Positions 34,158 to 43,492 of a stretch of 64,000 nt of DNA are shown one piece after another. The notes beneath the pieces are model-generated. The model ran no database searches. It worked only from the letters and a program-made list of their open reading frames with translations, and was not told the DNA's origin. The stretch's first letter is position 1. Each line of letters begins with the position of its first letter. The stretch is from Candidatus Bathyarchaeota archaeon A05DMB-5 (GTDB lineage Archaea > Thermoproteota > Bathyarchaeia > Bathyarchaeales > Bathycorpusculaceae): NCBI GenBank assembly GCA_019685655.1, contig JABFQP010000005.1, forward strand, positions 1 to 64,000, read 5' to 3'. The translations under genes and the position numbers were made by a program.

Positions 34158-35315
34158 CTAGCGGGCTGTTTGTAAGCGCTTCAACTTTCGAAATACAAAA
34201 GGCGTCGCCAACACTAAAACAACCAAGATTACATAAATTATCAACAAAGTGCCTAAGGATGTTGAAAACCACAAAGATATAAGCCACATAGCATATTCAA
34301 ATGAAGTTAACATTTTTTCGATTGTTATTGTAGTTTCATACGTGTTATTTGCAATCTCAGTCTCGAATTCTAGTGGTTCAGCATAAACTACAAGTTGATA
34401 CGTGCCAAGTGACATATTTTGAGGGACATCCCACACATATTTAAATCGATCTGATTCACCGGCTCCTAATGTTAAGTCGCTCCTCACAAGTTCAATGTCA
34501 TCAACCTTCAAAGTGAAATTGAAAGTTTCAATACCGTTTCCGTAGTTTTTGAAATTGATGGTTATTGTTAAGTTTTCACCTACATAAATTTTATCTTTTG
34601 ATATTTCAACAGTTTCAATTGCAATGTCCTGAATGGGTAGCGGTATTTCTGCACTAGCACTAGTTACGCGAACTTGGGCTGGTTCAGCCTTAATTTCTCT
34701 TTTCTCTTTAAGCGGGTATAGAAACACACAGCTGTCCAGCGAGCCAGGTGCGCTTCCAGGGGCTTCCTTTATCACAATTATGTTTGTTTGGTAATATTCC
34801 CCTTCTGGAGGAGTTGCCAATATTGTAAAATTCATCTTGCACAAAAGGCCTTTTCCTGAAACGCTTACTGGATAATACGGTGGATCATTTCCAAAATACA
34901 TGGTTACCATTCCAGCTTTTACGTACCCCATTCCTTGCGACTCTTCGATAAACTGCATGGCGGATATTAGGATTGCACCATCGTCTTCCGCTGTTTTGAA
35001 AATGTGATTGTCTGGGAACCAGCCCCCCGTGAAATTAATTATGCTTATATTCCATGAAATATAGATCTGCCAACCATACATGTCTGTAACGTCTTTAATG
35101 TAAAAATCAACTGTAAACACACTTCCAACGGGGTATTCAGTCGCGTTGAACTCGAATTTAAGGCTTTGGTCGATAGGATTCTCTATTCTCATAGTCGCAT
35201 ATTCTTCTAATAAGCCTGAAACTTTGTTGAAAGTTAAGGGGGAAAATGCAAACAAGATAATAGAGGATATAAGAAAAACTTTGTATAATTGTTTAAGCCG
35301 AGGCAACTCGATCAC
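34158..35315 (-). CDS. Membrane-anchored cohesin-like plus CARDB protein
   Basis: 385 residues from a GTG; no clear ribosome-binding site, and a TTG three codons on is possible. Signal peptide (about 10-32), a divergent cohesin-like module (about 50-200; VGSVFTVDFYIKDVTDMYGWQIYISWN, GKGLLCKMNFTI), a CARDB domain (about 225-335; NLTITINFKNYGNGIETFNFTLKV), a C-terminal membrane helix and basic tail. No dockerin. It belongs with the anchored scaffold-like set. Confidence 0.75.
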   Translation of the reverse strand: MIELPRLKQLYKVFLISSIILFAFSPLTFNKVSGLLEEYATMRIENPIDQSLKFEFNATEYPVGSVFTVDFYIKDVTDMYGWQIYISWNISIINFTGGWFPDNHIFKTAEDDGAILISAMQFIEESQGMGYVKAGMVTMYFGNDPPYYPVSVSGKGLLCKMNFTILATPPEGEYYQTNIIVIKEAPGSAPGSLDSCVFLYPLKEKREIKAEPAQVRVTSASAEIPLPIQDIAIETVEISKDKIYVGENLTITINFKNYGNGIETFNFTLKVDDIELVRSDLTLGAGESDRFKYVWDVPQNMSLGTYQLVVYAEPLEFETEIANNTYETTITIEKMLTSFEYAMWLISLWFSTSLGTLLIIYVILVVLVLATPFVFRKLKRLQTAR

Positions 35316-35353
35316 AGAAGTGATATTTTAAAAACCAATTTATAAGCTTGTTG

Positions 35354-35358
35354 AAAAA
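35354..35358 (-). terminator. T-tract after dockerin gene
   Basis: On the minus strand the stop is followed by a pyrimidine tract ending in TTCTTTTTC. Similar CTT...TTTTTT tracts follow the other dockerin genes. Confidence 0.35.
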
Positions 35359-35368
35359 GAAGGGAAGA

Positions 35369-37375
35369 TTAACATGTTTTACCAAAGCTCATCACTACGA
35401 GTATGATGTCACCCATAGTTATTCTTCCGTTTTGGTCTAAGTCAGCGTCAGGAGTCCATCTTGGATGCCCAGGATAAGTGCCAAAGGCGGTTACAATAAC
35501 GTTTATGTCGTCCATGCTGACTCTTCCATCACCGTTGATGTCACCCATAATTTTAATCTTAACAGTTCCATCTGCCAATATGTTGTCTGACAGGTTCATT
35601 TCAAACGGAACAGTTTCAGCCTCAGCAGAGATAGTGTAGTTGTGACAAGGTGTGACTCCTTTTGTATCCCAGACAAGCGTTACTGTAGTTTCCGTGTGCG
35701 GAGGTAAGTCTGCCACTGTAGTTTGATTAAACATGGTGCTGTCATATTTTCCTCGAACATTGAAGGTTTCTGTTAGATTGCCGTTGTTTCTAACAGTGAC
35801 GTTTACGTAGACCAACCATCCAGCATAAGCAACATTGGGATAAACTTCGATTTTTACTACGGCTACGTCACGTATGAGCCCTATAAACATTCCATGATAA
35901 ACCTCATGCACTATAGGCTTTCTAGTGGGGTCTTCAATATGCGTATCGGTTAGATTTATCGGACTGACACCCATAGCTTCTACATGGAAAGTTATAGTGG
36001 CAATTGTCACTGGAGTATAAGTTGTTATTGGATTCGGATAAGTCAAGTTTACCCAGATGTATCCACTTTCGTCATCGATTGAGATCTTCTTTGTAGGCAT
36101 TTGACCTTGTACTGAAGGAATGTTAACTTGTAATTCCAAGAGAACTTCGCGAGTATAAGTCAGGTTGAAAATTACCATCTTCATGTTCTCAATGTCGGCT
36201 ACTGTTACGTTTATGGTGAAGTTAGTGCATGGCACAAGTGACGGATCTATGACCTCCGAAGGATCAATGCTTAATTTTGCAATTAATATATTACTAAAGT
36301 ATCCACTGCCTTTCGTGTGTGCGATCGGTAGGTCAAACGAATCGTAAAGGTTGTCATCAGCAATTGTTATCGGAGTATCCCCGAAATCTAACACCTCAAA
36401 AGTTATTTTTGCGAGTTCGCCATCTCCAAAACCCCCGTTTTCTGCACCAACTAGGTAACAACTAATCGATATTTGTCCATGTGTTGCATTGTAATTACTC
36501 AGAATGTCAAATGCAAAAGCTGTCGTTCCAATTGATTTCAGAAAATCTCCTTCGAACACGTTTGTGGCGTTTAATATTTGGTTTTTGTAGTAGATCTTGA
36601 CCTCCCAACTGTAAAGGTCTGTAGCATTAAAGACTTTTAGGCTCATGTTAAAGCTACTTGTTGGTACAAGAGAGACATCAACCACTCTTTCTGGTTCAAA
36701 TGTTAAATGGGCAATTTTTGGAACAATTGGATAAAGATATTGATAATAGCCGCTACCGAGCGAAGGAATTATTGTTCCAGCAGGATGCTGATACAATGCT
36801 GTCCACTCAGGGTCAAACGCAAACCATGCAACAACCTTAGGACTAGTTTCGCTTACTCCTTTTATTATTCTAAAACGAATTTGGCACAGTGTACCGGTTC
36901 CATTAAAGGTCCATTCGGGTTCACCCATGATATAAGTGCAGCCCCATTTTATGATTGTGTGCGTTCCATTGATGGATTCAATGGTTGGAGACGGAGCAAT
37001 TATCGTCCATCCCATATCCTGAACTGGTTGGAAAATGTGGTCTGGCGGGCGTCTTGAGCCATTGTATGCTAGTTTAGTATGGTCGAATACTATTCCTATT
37101 CCCCAACCCTTCATTCTCTCAGCGTTAGTTACAGTGACATTCATGAAAAAAGTATCATCAACATCGGTTTCATTTGAATAAAATATGAAGTCTGAAGTGT
37201 CAATATATCTCGGAGGACCCGCAGTCCAAGAAGTTGGCCAGCTTGCTGGACCAGGATTAATGAATGAATACTCTGGAGTTGGCGATGCATCTGTTTTCTG
37301 TGTAGTGGAGTTAAGAACTATTGTCGCAGCTAGCATTAACAATATTAAAGTTGCACAATATATTTTTGTTTTCAA
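35369..37375 (-). CDS. Secreted protein: three cohesin-like modules, CARDB, C-terminal dockerin
   Basis: 668 residues: signal peptide (about 1-30), NPGPASWP-type module (about 37-212), two further cohesin-like sandwiches (about 220-360 and 362-500; DLYSWEVKIYYKN and KMVIFNLTYTREVLLE), a CARDB domain (about 505-605) and a C-terminal type I dockerin-like module (about 608-668). The dockerin has two calcium loops, GDINGDGRVSMDDI and DADLDQNGRITMGDI. No membrane anchor. Having both cohesin-like and dockerin modules, it could be an adaptor scaffold. Confidence 0.8.
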   Translation of the reverse strand: MKTKIYCATLILLMLAATIVLNSTTQKTDASPTPEYSFINPGPASWPTSWTAGPPRYIDTSDFIFYSNETDVDDTFFMNVTVTNAERMKGWGIGIVFDHTKLAYNGSRRPPDHIFQPVQDMGWTIIAPSPTIESINGTHTIIKWGCTYIMGEPEWTFNGTGTLCQIRFRIIKGVSETSPKVVAWFAFDPEWTALYQHPAGTIIPSLGSGYYQYLYPIVPKIAHLTFEPERVVDVSLVPTSSFNMSLKVFNATDLYSWEVKIYYKNQILNATNVFEGDFLKSIGTTAFAFDILSNYNATHGQISISCYLVGAENGGFGDGELAKITFEVLDFGDTPITIADDNLYDSFDLPIAHTKGSGYFSNILIAKLSIDPSEVIDPSLVPCTNFTINVTVADIENMKMVIFNLTYTREVLLELQVNIPSVQGQMPTKKISIDDESGYIWVNLTYPNPITTYTPVTIATITFHVEAMGVSPINLTDTHIEDPTRKPIVHEVYHGMFIGLIRDVAVVKIEVYPNVAYAGWLVYVNVTVRNNGNLTETFNVRGKYDSTMFNQTTVADLPPHTETTVTLVWDTKGVTPCHNYTISAEAETVPFEMNLSDNILADGTVKIKIMGDINGDGRVSMDDINVIVTAFGTYPGHPRWTPDADLDQNGRITMGDIILVVMSFGKTC

Positions 37376-37453
37376 GAGAATTTCCCCTTCCTCCTATTAC
37401 GTGATTATTGCTACGGAATTTAAAAGGATTGTGGTTGAATATTCTATGTCAAG

Positions 37454-39019
37454 CTAGTATTCTTTTCCAAAGTTGCTAACAACTACTACGACATCACTCA
37501 TGTCAACTCTGCCGTTATTGTCTATGTCTGCGCGGGGGTCCCAGTTTGGTTTTTCCGGGGTTGAGCCAAAAGCTGTCACTACAATGATTACGTCTGTCAT
37601 ATCAACGCGTCCATTACCGTCAACATCTCCGTTGCCTTGAGGGGGTTGTTCATACACGGTGATGATTTTGCTTTTGTAGCTTTGTTGTCCTTCTGAATCC
37701 TTTATTGTTAAGGTTACGGTGAAGTTGCCTCCTAGCAAGTATGGGTGATTAACGGTTGGTGTGGTGACGTTGGCAATGTAGCCATCACCGAAGTCCCAAT
37801 GATAACTGATTATTGGTGGATATCCAGTGCCGTTCCAACCCAGTGTTGATATGCTAGCATCAAAAGTTACTATCTGAGTTACGTAGGGAAGATTAGGAAG
37901 CCATGTGAAATCGGCTTTTGGTGGGATATATACGTGAATATCTACTGATTTTGATGTTGAGTTCCATAAGCCTTCGTTGTCAGTTACGTTTAAGCTGACC
38001 ATGAATGTTGCATTCGCGGTGAATACATGAGTAACTGTCGGGGTTGTTTTGATGACCGCTGGTGTTCCATCACCAAATCGCCATTCATAACGGATTATTG
38101 TATCGTTATAGCCTTGAGCCAAAGAGCCGGAAGCGTCGAAGGTTATTGTCATGTTGACGCCGGCTGGCATAGGAGAATACTCAAAATAAGCGACTGGAGG
38201 CACAGTTTTTGGCTGTACGCCAAAAGTTAAAGAGTTTGAAACTTGATCTCTATTGTAAGCGGTGGCTCCATAAATGTAATAGGTTCCTGGTTCTGCGTAT
38301 AGAAGCGAAAATTTCATGTCGAAGTTTGGCGGGCTAAGGGGCGTCACTGTACTTGATAATGTCCAAGAGCCGCCCAGTGAGCTAGTTATCAAGAAAGTTG
38401 TGTTTTTCTCTGGGCAGTAAGGATAACCGTCTTCTTTTGGTGTTTGGGTGAGAAGGCTTGCGTAGAGGGTAGTAACTCCTAGAGGTGAGTTGCTAAAAAC
38501 TTCGAACGAGGTTATGAGTGACTGTTCAGTTTGGGGGGGTGTCCATTCGTAGAAGGGGAAGTATGCCTTGCATGGGGCTTTGTTTGAGTATTCTATGTAT
38601 ATGGCTATCATGACGAATTGAGGATCGTTGCTGTAGTTTCTCCATTTAATTTTGTAATAAGCTGTGGAGCCAAGTATGAATGATTCTTTCGGGTTTCCTT
38701 GAACATCACATGTGTATGCCTCTGTTATGTTCACTTTCCAGTTGGCGGTTTGTATTGGGCCTGTCTGAACTGTTCTTAATACAAACGGTGTTTGGGATGG
38801 CGAATTAACTTGGATTGCTACTAATGCATCTGTCAGTGGAGAGCCGTCTAGTGTTACATTCCCAGTTATTTGAACCGTGTCTCCTACATAGTAAATTTGT
38901 TTATCTGTTGAAATGTTTAAAAATAGGCTTGGTTGGGCTGAAACGACAGCTGCAAAAAGAGTAGTAAGCAGTAACGCTAATGCTGCGACTTTTAAGCGGC
39001 GAATATTTTTGTGTGTCAT
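37454..39019 (-). CDS. Secreted protein with PKD domains and C-terminal dockerin
   Basis: 521 residues: signal peptide (about 1-28), a macroglobulin-like beta-sandwich (about 32-110; DKQIYYVGDTVQITGNV), a domain (about 120-250) whose GVTTLYASL...YPYCPE..TTFLI matches the end of the 628-residue neighbour, two PKD domains (about 275-360 and 365-455; YEWRFGDG, YHWDFGDG) and a dockerin-like end (about 458-521; GDVDGNGRVDMTDV, ADIDNNGRVDMSDV). No membrane anchor and no catalytic domain recognised. Likely a structural or binding component. Confidence 0.8.
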   Translation of the reverse strand: MTHKNIRRLKVAALALLLTTLFAAVVSAQPSLFLNISTDKQIYYVGDTVQITGNVTLDGSPLTDALVAIQVNSPSQTPFVLRTVQTGPIQTANWKVNITEAYTCDVQGNPKESFILGSTAYYKIKWRNYSNDPQFVMIAIYIEYSNKAPCKAYFPFYEWTPPQTEQSLITSFEVFSNSPLGVTTLYASLLTQTPKEDGYPYCPEKNTTFLITSSLGGSWTLSSTVTPLSPPNFDMKFSLLYAEPGTYYIYGATAYNRDQVSNSLTFGVQPKTVPPVAYFEYSPMPAGVNMTITFDASGSLAQGYNDTIIRYEWRFGDGTPAVIKTTPTVTHVFTANATFMVSLNVTDNEGLWNSTSKSVDIHVYIPPKADFTWLPNLPYVTQIVTFDASISTLGWNGTGYPPIISYHWDFGDGYIANVTTPTVNHPYLLGGNFTVTLTIKDSEGQQSYKSKIITVYEQPPQGNGDVDGNGRVDMTDVIIVVTAFGSTPEKPNWDPRADIDNNGRVDMSDVVVVVSNFGKEY

Positions 39020-39096
39020 GTCCCCTTGCTCCCATTATTATTTGCTGAAAGTTAACTGATAAATGTTGTGGAATATTGTTCTGTTTTAATTTAAAT

Positions 39097-39102
39097 AAAA
39101 AA
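39097..39102 (-). terminator. T-tract terminator after 628-residue surface gene
   Basis: Minus-strand CCCTTTTTTATTT begins about 30 bases after the stop. This is the pyrimidine-rich T-tract typical of archaeal intrinsic termination. Confidence 0.45.
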
Positions 39103-39131
39103 GGGAAAGTAGGTGGAATGTTTATCCCGTT

Positions 39132-41018
39132 TTAAGGCTTCCTTATGTTGAATGTACTGAATACTTCTGGACAGTACGGGACTCCGCCGTTCCACGGTAA
39201 GTCTGTGTATGCGTTTGCGTAGACTGTGGCAACTCCTACCACAGCGTTTGTCGGCATTGGCACTGTAAAGTCTCTAGTGTATGTCTTAAACTCGTCAATC
39301 GGTATGTGATATTCGCCCCAGCCAACTGTTGTTGCGTAGGTTGCATAGCCTATGAAGAATCCTAACTCGTCGTACACGGTTACTGTCAACACGACTGGTC
39401 TTATTTGCATGCTTAATGTTCTATACTCAACTGTGAACTCCATGTCCGGTGGGTGTAGCTTGTTCTGATAGTATTCTGTGTACTTGGAGTAGACGTTCGT
39501 TATTTCTACAGGCCACCATACCATGAAGCATAGTGTATCGTTCTTGATTTGTTCAGCAACCTCAACCGTAGCTATTACACACCATTGTCCGAAGACCCTT
39601 TCTACAGGGTTAACGCATGGCCACGGTATCCTGAATTTAACCATGGCAATGCCGTCTTCGTTGGTGTAGGCTTCTCTGTAGATGTAGAATTCACCGTGGC
39701 GTATTTCGAATGCTACAAGTTTCATTTGAACTGGCCATTCATTGTAGAGAACGCGGGCATAGAGTACGACTTCTTGTTGAGGCCCGAACATGTCGCTTGG
39801 GTTGTGTGCTCCTTGACCACCATACGGATAATCGTATTGTGTGTAGAGGTCGATGTCCAAGCCAAGAGTCTTAATTGGGCATCTGTATTGTGCGTGCTCA
39901 GATACGCCAAGAGGAACTTGAAGACCGTAGATGTCGTATATCACTTCCTCTTTGACTGGAAGTGTCGTCCAACATTCATCTGGGAATATTGTCTCATAGA
40001 CTGCGTTGAAGTGCACTCTAAAGAGCATTCCCTCTCCAGTTGGGAATGGTGGAATGTATCCGCTGCTGCCCGGCACTATTACTGCGCCAACGAGCCACTT
40101 GTTGTAGCAGAACGGAAGTGCAGGGTCACCATGGAAGTCATTAAAGGCAAAGTAGAGTATAGACTCGTCTCCATCTACAAAGCCATTAAGCCATGTTCCA
40201 GTTTCATAGTATGTAGGTTCGAGGCATGTTGTGTTGAACCACAGTGCAGCTTGGAAAGCGACTGCGTACCAGCCAGATTCGACATCTCTGACCCAAATTT
40301 CAAATGCGACATCTTCACCAAGCGCGGCTGCCTTATAGGTTGCTGGTTTAACATAGAAAGTTGGTGACGGAGGCGCTACCCACTCGACTTTAACATTTGC
40401 AGGATTCAGATTTGGAACTTCTGAGCCTGTTGGGTGGAAGTACACTGATGTCCAATCAGTGTCCCAAGTGATCGATGTCGTGAGCAATGGACTCAGCCGA
40501 GAGACGCCTTGAATTATCTCAAATTGAATTTGAGCCAATACACCATCACCTGTGAAGGACCATTCGGGGTCACCCATGATGTAGGTGCAACCCCACTTCA
40601 GAAGCGTGTGAGTGGGATCTATTACCTCAGTGCTCACGGATGGCGCAACGATGGTCCAACCTTGATCTTCAGCGTATTTGAAGATGTGGTCTGATGGACG
40701 CCAAGCTGAGACATAGGAAAGCTTTGTGTGGTCAAAGACTATGCCAATACCCCAACCTTTCACATTCACAGCACCAGTTATTGTGATGTTAATGAAGAAT
40801 CTTTTGCCGTATTGGTCTCCTGTAAAGAAGAAGTTTTCTGTTCCAATTGTGCCTGGATCTGGGGCTGAAGCAGTCCACTTTGCTGGATAGCCGTCTGGAC
40901 CTGGATTTATTATGCTTAAAGTTGTTATTGCAGCTTTTGCAGTGAAAATGTTGAGTCCCGCTAGCATTGATGTCATAAGCAGAGCAATTACAATGGCAGA
41001 GATTGTTTTATTTCTCAT
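39132..41018 (-). CDS. Secreted protein with two cohesin-like modules, no anchor or dockerin
   Basis: 628 residues: signal peptide (about 1-29), an NPGPDGYP-type module (about 37-212), a second cohesin-like domain (about 218-370), then about 250 residues of beta-rich domains, the last resembling part of the 521-residue dockerin protein (GVATVYANAYTDLPW, YCPEVFSTFNI). It ends without membrane helix or dockerin, which is unusual here; it may be held by other proteins. The shared promoter-like element (41068-41097) stands upstream. It precedes the Opp genes in map order but is transcribed after them. Confidence 0.75.
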   Translation of the reverse strand: MRNKTISAIVIALLMTSMLAGLNIFTAKAAITTLSIINPGPDGYPAKWTASAPDPGTIGTENFFFTGDQYGKRFFINITITGAVNVKGWGIGIVFDHTKLSYVSAWRPSDHIFKYAEDQGWTIVAPSVSTEVIDPTHTLLKWGCTYIMGDPEWSFTGDGVLAQIQFEIIQGVSRLSPLLTTSITWDTDWTSVYFHPTGSEVPNLNPANVKVEWVAPPSPTFYVKPATYKAAALGEDVAFEIWVRDVESGWYAVAFQAALWFNTTCLEPTYYETGTWLNGFVDGDESILYFAFNDFHGDPALPFCYNKWLVGAVIVPGSSGYIPPFPTGEGMLFRVHFNAVYETIFPDECWTTLPVKEEVIYDIYGLQVPLGVSEHAQYRCPIKTLGLDIDLYTQYDYPYGGQGAHNPSDMFGPQQEVVLYARVLYNEWPVQMKLVAFEIRHGEFYIYREAYTNEDGIAMVKFRIPWPCVNPVERVFGQWCVIATVEVAEQIKNDTLCFMVWWPVEITNVYSKYTEYYQNKLHPPDMEFTVEYRTLSMQIRPVVLTVTVYDELGFFIGYATYATTVGWGEYHIPIDEFKTYTRDFTVPMPTNAVVGVATVYANAYTDLPWNGGVPYCPEVFSTFNIRKP

Positions 41019-41067
41019 ATTCCCCTTTCTCCTTTCTTTTCAGCGATAATAATCTTGAACGATTTAG

Positions 41068-41097
41068 AATTTAAGCATTCCGGAATTATCTTCTATC
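41068..41097 (-). promoter_or_regulatory. Shared upstream element of surface gene
   Basis: In gene orientation AGAAGATAATTCCGGAAT precedes GCTTAAAT, ending about 50 bases before the start at 41018. It matches elements at 30008-30036 and 48356-48382. Confidence 0.45.
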
Positions 41098-41128
41098 AAA
41101 ATAAGAAACATAACAGAGAAAAAAGCGC

Positions 41129-42220
41129 TTAACCACTCACTGCGTAGCATGCAACATAATGAGAATTTCCAACATCCACAAGAGGAGGCTCCTCCCTACG
41201 ACATATATCCATCGCTAAAGCACACCTCGGATGAAACCTACACCCACTTGGAGGATTAATCGGGCTCGGAACCTCACCTTTTAAAGGGGCCCTTTCTCTG
41301 CGTTTGGTAGGGTCCGGAATTGGCACCGAACCTATCAAAGCCTGAGCGTAAGGATGCAAAGTATTTTTGAAAATCTCTTCAGTACGCGCATACTCGACAA
41401 TTTTGCCCAGATACATAACGGCTACTCTGTCGCTTATACACTCAACCACGCTTAAATCGTGACTTACAAACAAATATGTCAAATCGAAATCTTTTTGCAG
41501 TTTCTCAAACAAATTCAGCAACTGCGCCCTGACAGACACGTCCACAGCGGATGTGGGCTCGTCTAAGACTATAAATTCAGGTTGAGTAACAATTGCCCTT
41601 GCTATGGCTATTCTCTGTCTTTGTCCTCCACTAAATTCGTGCGGATACCTATAAAGCTGATTAACGCTTAACCCTACACTCTCTAATGTTTTAATAACTC
41701 TTTCACGTGCGCTGGCTCCCTTGGCAATTCCCTGCACTATCAATGGTTCAGCAACTATGTCTTTTACAAGCATTCTAGGATCTAAAGAAGTTGTTGGGTC
41801 TTGATAAACAATCTGCATCCGTTTCCGTAATAGCTTAAGTTTCTGTCCTTTAAAAGCTGTCAGATCATACTCTCTGCGTAATTCATTCAATCTCCGTGTA
41901 AGCGCCAACAATTCTCTTCTAGAAGCTTTCTTCTTTCGAGCTTCATCAATCTGCATGTCCAAAGATGTTATTTCTTTGATAACTTTTTCTGGAGCGCCCA
42001 AAAATATGTGTCCACCGTCAGCATCAAGTAACCTGAGAACAGTTTTTCCAAACGTTGTTTTTCCACATCCCGACTCGCCGACTAATCCGAAACATTCGCC
42101 TTTGTGTATGGTGAGGGTTACGTTGTCTACAGCTTTTACTTCTGCGACCTTCCTCTTAAAAACACCGCCAAGCACTGGATAGTATTTTTTCAGTTTTTCT
42201 ACATGAACTAATGTGCTCAT
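41129..42220 (-). CDS. oppF: Oligopeptide ABC transporter ATPase, OppF/DppF type
   Basis: 363 residues. Walker A GESGCGKTTFGKT (about 48-60), Q-loop in MQIVYQDPTTSLDPRM, signature FSGGQRQRIAIARA and Walker B FIVLDEPTSAVD are intact. The C-terminal oligopeptide/dipeptide domain (GCRFHPRCALAMDIC) is present. A charged helical insertion of about 45 residues (LDMQIDEARKKKASRRELL onward) lies between Walker A and the Q-loop. It overlaps oppD by 4 bases. With OppD it powers peptide import. Confidence 0.9.
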   Translation of the reverse strand: MSTLVHVEKLKKYYPVLGGVFKRKVAEVKAVDNVTLTIHKGECFGLVGESGCGKTTFGKTVLRLLDADGGHIFLGAPEKVIKEITSLDMQIDEARKKKASRRELLALTRRLNELRREYDLTAFKGQKLKLLRKRMQIVYQDPTTSLDPRMLVKDIVAEPLIVQGIAKGASARERVIKTLESVGLSVNQLYRYPHEFSGGQRQRIAIARAIVTQPEFIVLDEPTSAVDVSVRAQLLNLFEKLQKDFDLTYLFVSHDLSVVECISDRVAVMYLGKIVEYARTEEIFKNTLHPYAQALIGSVPIPDPTKRRERAPLKGEVPSPINPPSGCRFHPRCALAMDICRREEPPLVDVGNSHYVACYAVSG

Positions 42221-43491
42221 TTTTTATGTCCTCCATAGAGATGGCAAGCAACGAAATGATCTTCCTTAACCTGTAGAAATTCAGGTTTAACAGTTTGGCA
42301 GATTGGCATTGCGTAGCTGCATCTTGTATGGAATCGGCATCCTTTTGGTGGATTAATAAGACTGGGAACCATACCAGGAATGGATTTGAGCTCTTTTCCT
42401 GGTCGTGGGATAGATTCAAGCAGAGCGGTTGTGTATGGATGCATGGGTTCTTTAAAAAGTTCGTTTACATCAGCTAATTCGACGACGTTTCCAGCGTACA
42501 TAACGGCAACGCGTTCACATAACTGTGCAACAACTCCTAGATCGTGAGTAATGTAAAGTATTGATGATTTGTAAGTTTCTTTCAAGTACTTTATCAATTC
42601 GAGAATTTGAGCTTGGACTGTAACGTCAAGGTTTGTCGTGGGTTCATCACAGATTAGAAGCGTGGGATTACATGCAAGAGCCATTGCAATCATCACGCGC
42701 TGCGCCATTCCACCGCTCAATTCATGAGGGTACATTTCAGCAACTCTTTGCGGATCTGCTATCTGCATGGACTTTAATATTCTGATAACTTCTTGTTTAA
42801 TCGCATGCTTCAACCATTTCTTGAATCTGTTGACTAGTGGAATTTTTGCGAGAAAACGCACGTAAAGCGAATCAGGATTCTGCAACATTTTCTCGTACAC
42901 TGTTACTGTGAAGCTTCTTTTTGTTGAAGACTCACTTTTAAGCTGTTCAATTCTCTCTGTTAGTTCTTTGATTTTTTCTTGGTTCTCCTTTTCTCCTTTC
43001 ATCTTTAGTTTTTCTATCTCTGTCTCAATATTCTTTAGTTTTTTGTTTAATTGTTTCTCTTGCGCCTTCTTTATTTCGTCAAGTGCCATTTTTAGCATTT
43101 CTTTCTTTCTATGTTGAAGTAGTGCTTCACCAATTTGGTATTCAACTGTATAGACAGGATTCAAATAAGCTCTTGGCTCTTGGAAAACCATCGCTACTTC
43201 ATCGCCGCGTATTTCCCTAAGAAAACTGTCCTTTTGTTTCACTAGATCTACAGGTTTTCCATTGTAAGTGTAGATTATTTTTCCACCTTCAATTACTCCC
43301 GGCGCCGGAACCAGTCCCATTATTGAAAGGCTTGTTACACTTTTCCCACAACCGGTTTCTCCGACAAGTCCAAGTACTTCTCCGGCTTTTATTCCTAAGT
43401 CAATTCCGTCTAGAGCTTCAACCACTCCTTCGTAGGTATAGAATCTTAATAGCAGATTCTCGATTTTTAGTATTTCATCTCTTATTACCAT
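42217..43491 (-). CDS. oppD: Oligopeptide ABC transporter ATPase, OppD/DppD type, with coiled-coil insertion
   Basis: 424 residues, about 90 longer than usual. Walker [15 protein letters not shown]-loop [12 protein letters not shown], signature [14 protein letters not shown], Walker [13 protein letters not shown] and the C-terminal [14 protein letters not shown] are all present. Between Q-loop and signature there is a Lys/Glu-rich coiled coil (about 140-195) and a linking helical stretch to about 245. That is where the helical subdomain touches the permease. It begins 1 base after oppC. Confidence 0.9.
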   Translation of the reverse strand: MVIRDEILKIENLLLRFYTYEGVVEALDGIDLGIKAGEVLGLVGETGCGKSVTSLSIMGLVPAPGVIEGGKIIYTYNGKPVDLVKQKDSFLREIRGDEVAMVFQEPRAYLNPVYTVEYQIGEALLQHRKKEMLKMALDEIKKAQEKQLNKKLKNIETEIEKLKMKGEKENQEKIKELTERIEQLKSESSTKRSFTVTVYEKMLQNPDSLYVRFLAKIPLVNRFKKWLKHAIKQEVIRILKSMQIADPQRVAEMYPHELSGGMAQRVMIAMALACNPTLLICDEPTTNLDVTVQAQILELIKYLKETYKSSILYITHDLGVVAQLCERVAVMYAGNVVELADVNELFKEPMHPYTTALLESIPRPGKELKSIPGMVPSLINPPKGCRFHTRCSYAMPICQTVKPEFLQVKEDHFVACHLYGGHKK

Positions 43492-43492
43492 T

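Noticed and set aside
33280-34287. Longer start for the single-module surface protein
   Set aside because: The first 74 codons overlap the neighbouring gene and hide the signal peptide. The ATG at 34065 has GGTG and begins a clear signal peptide.
39549-40367. 272-codon open frame on the plus strand
   Set aside because: It lies wholly opposite the 628-residue surface gene, has an odd Cys/Phe/Tyr-rich composition and no ribosome-binding site. It is an antisense shadow.
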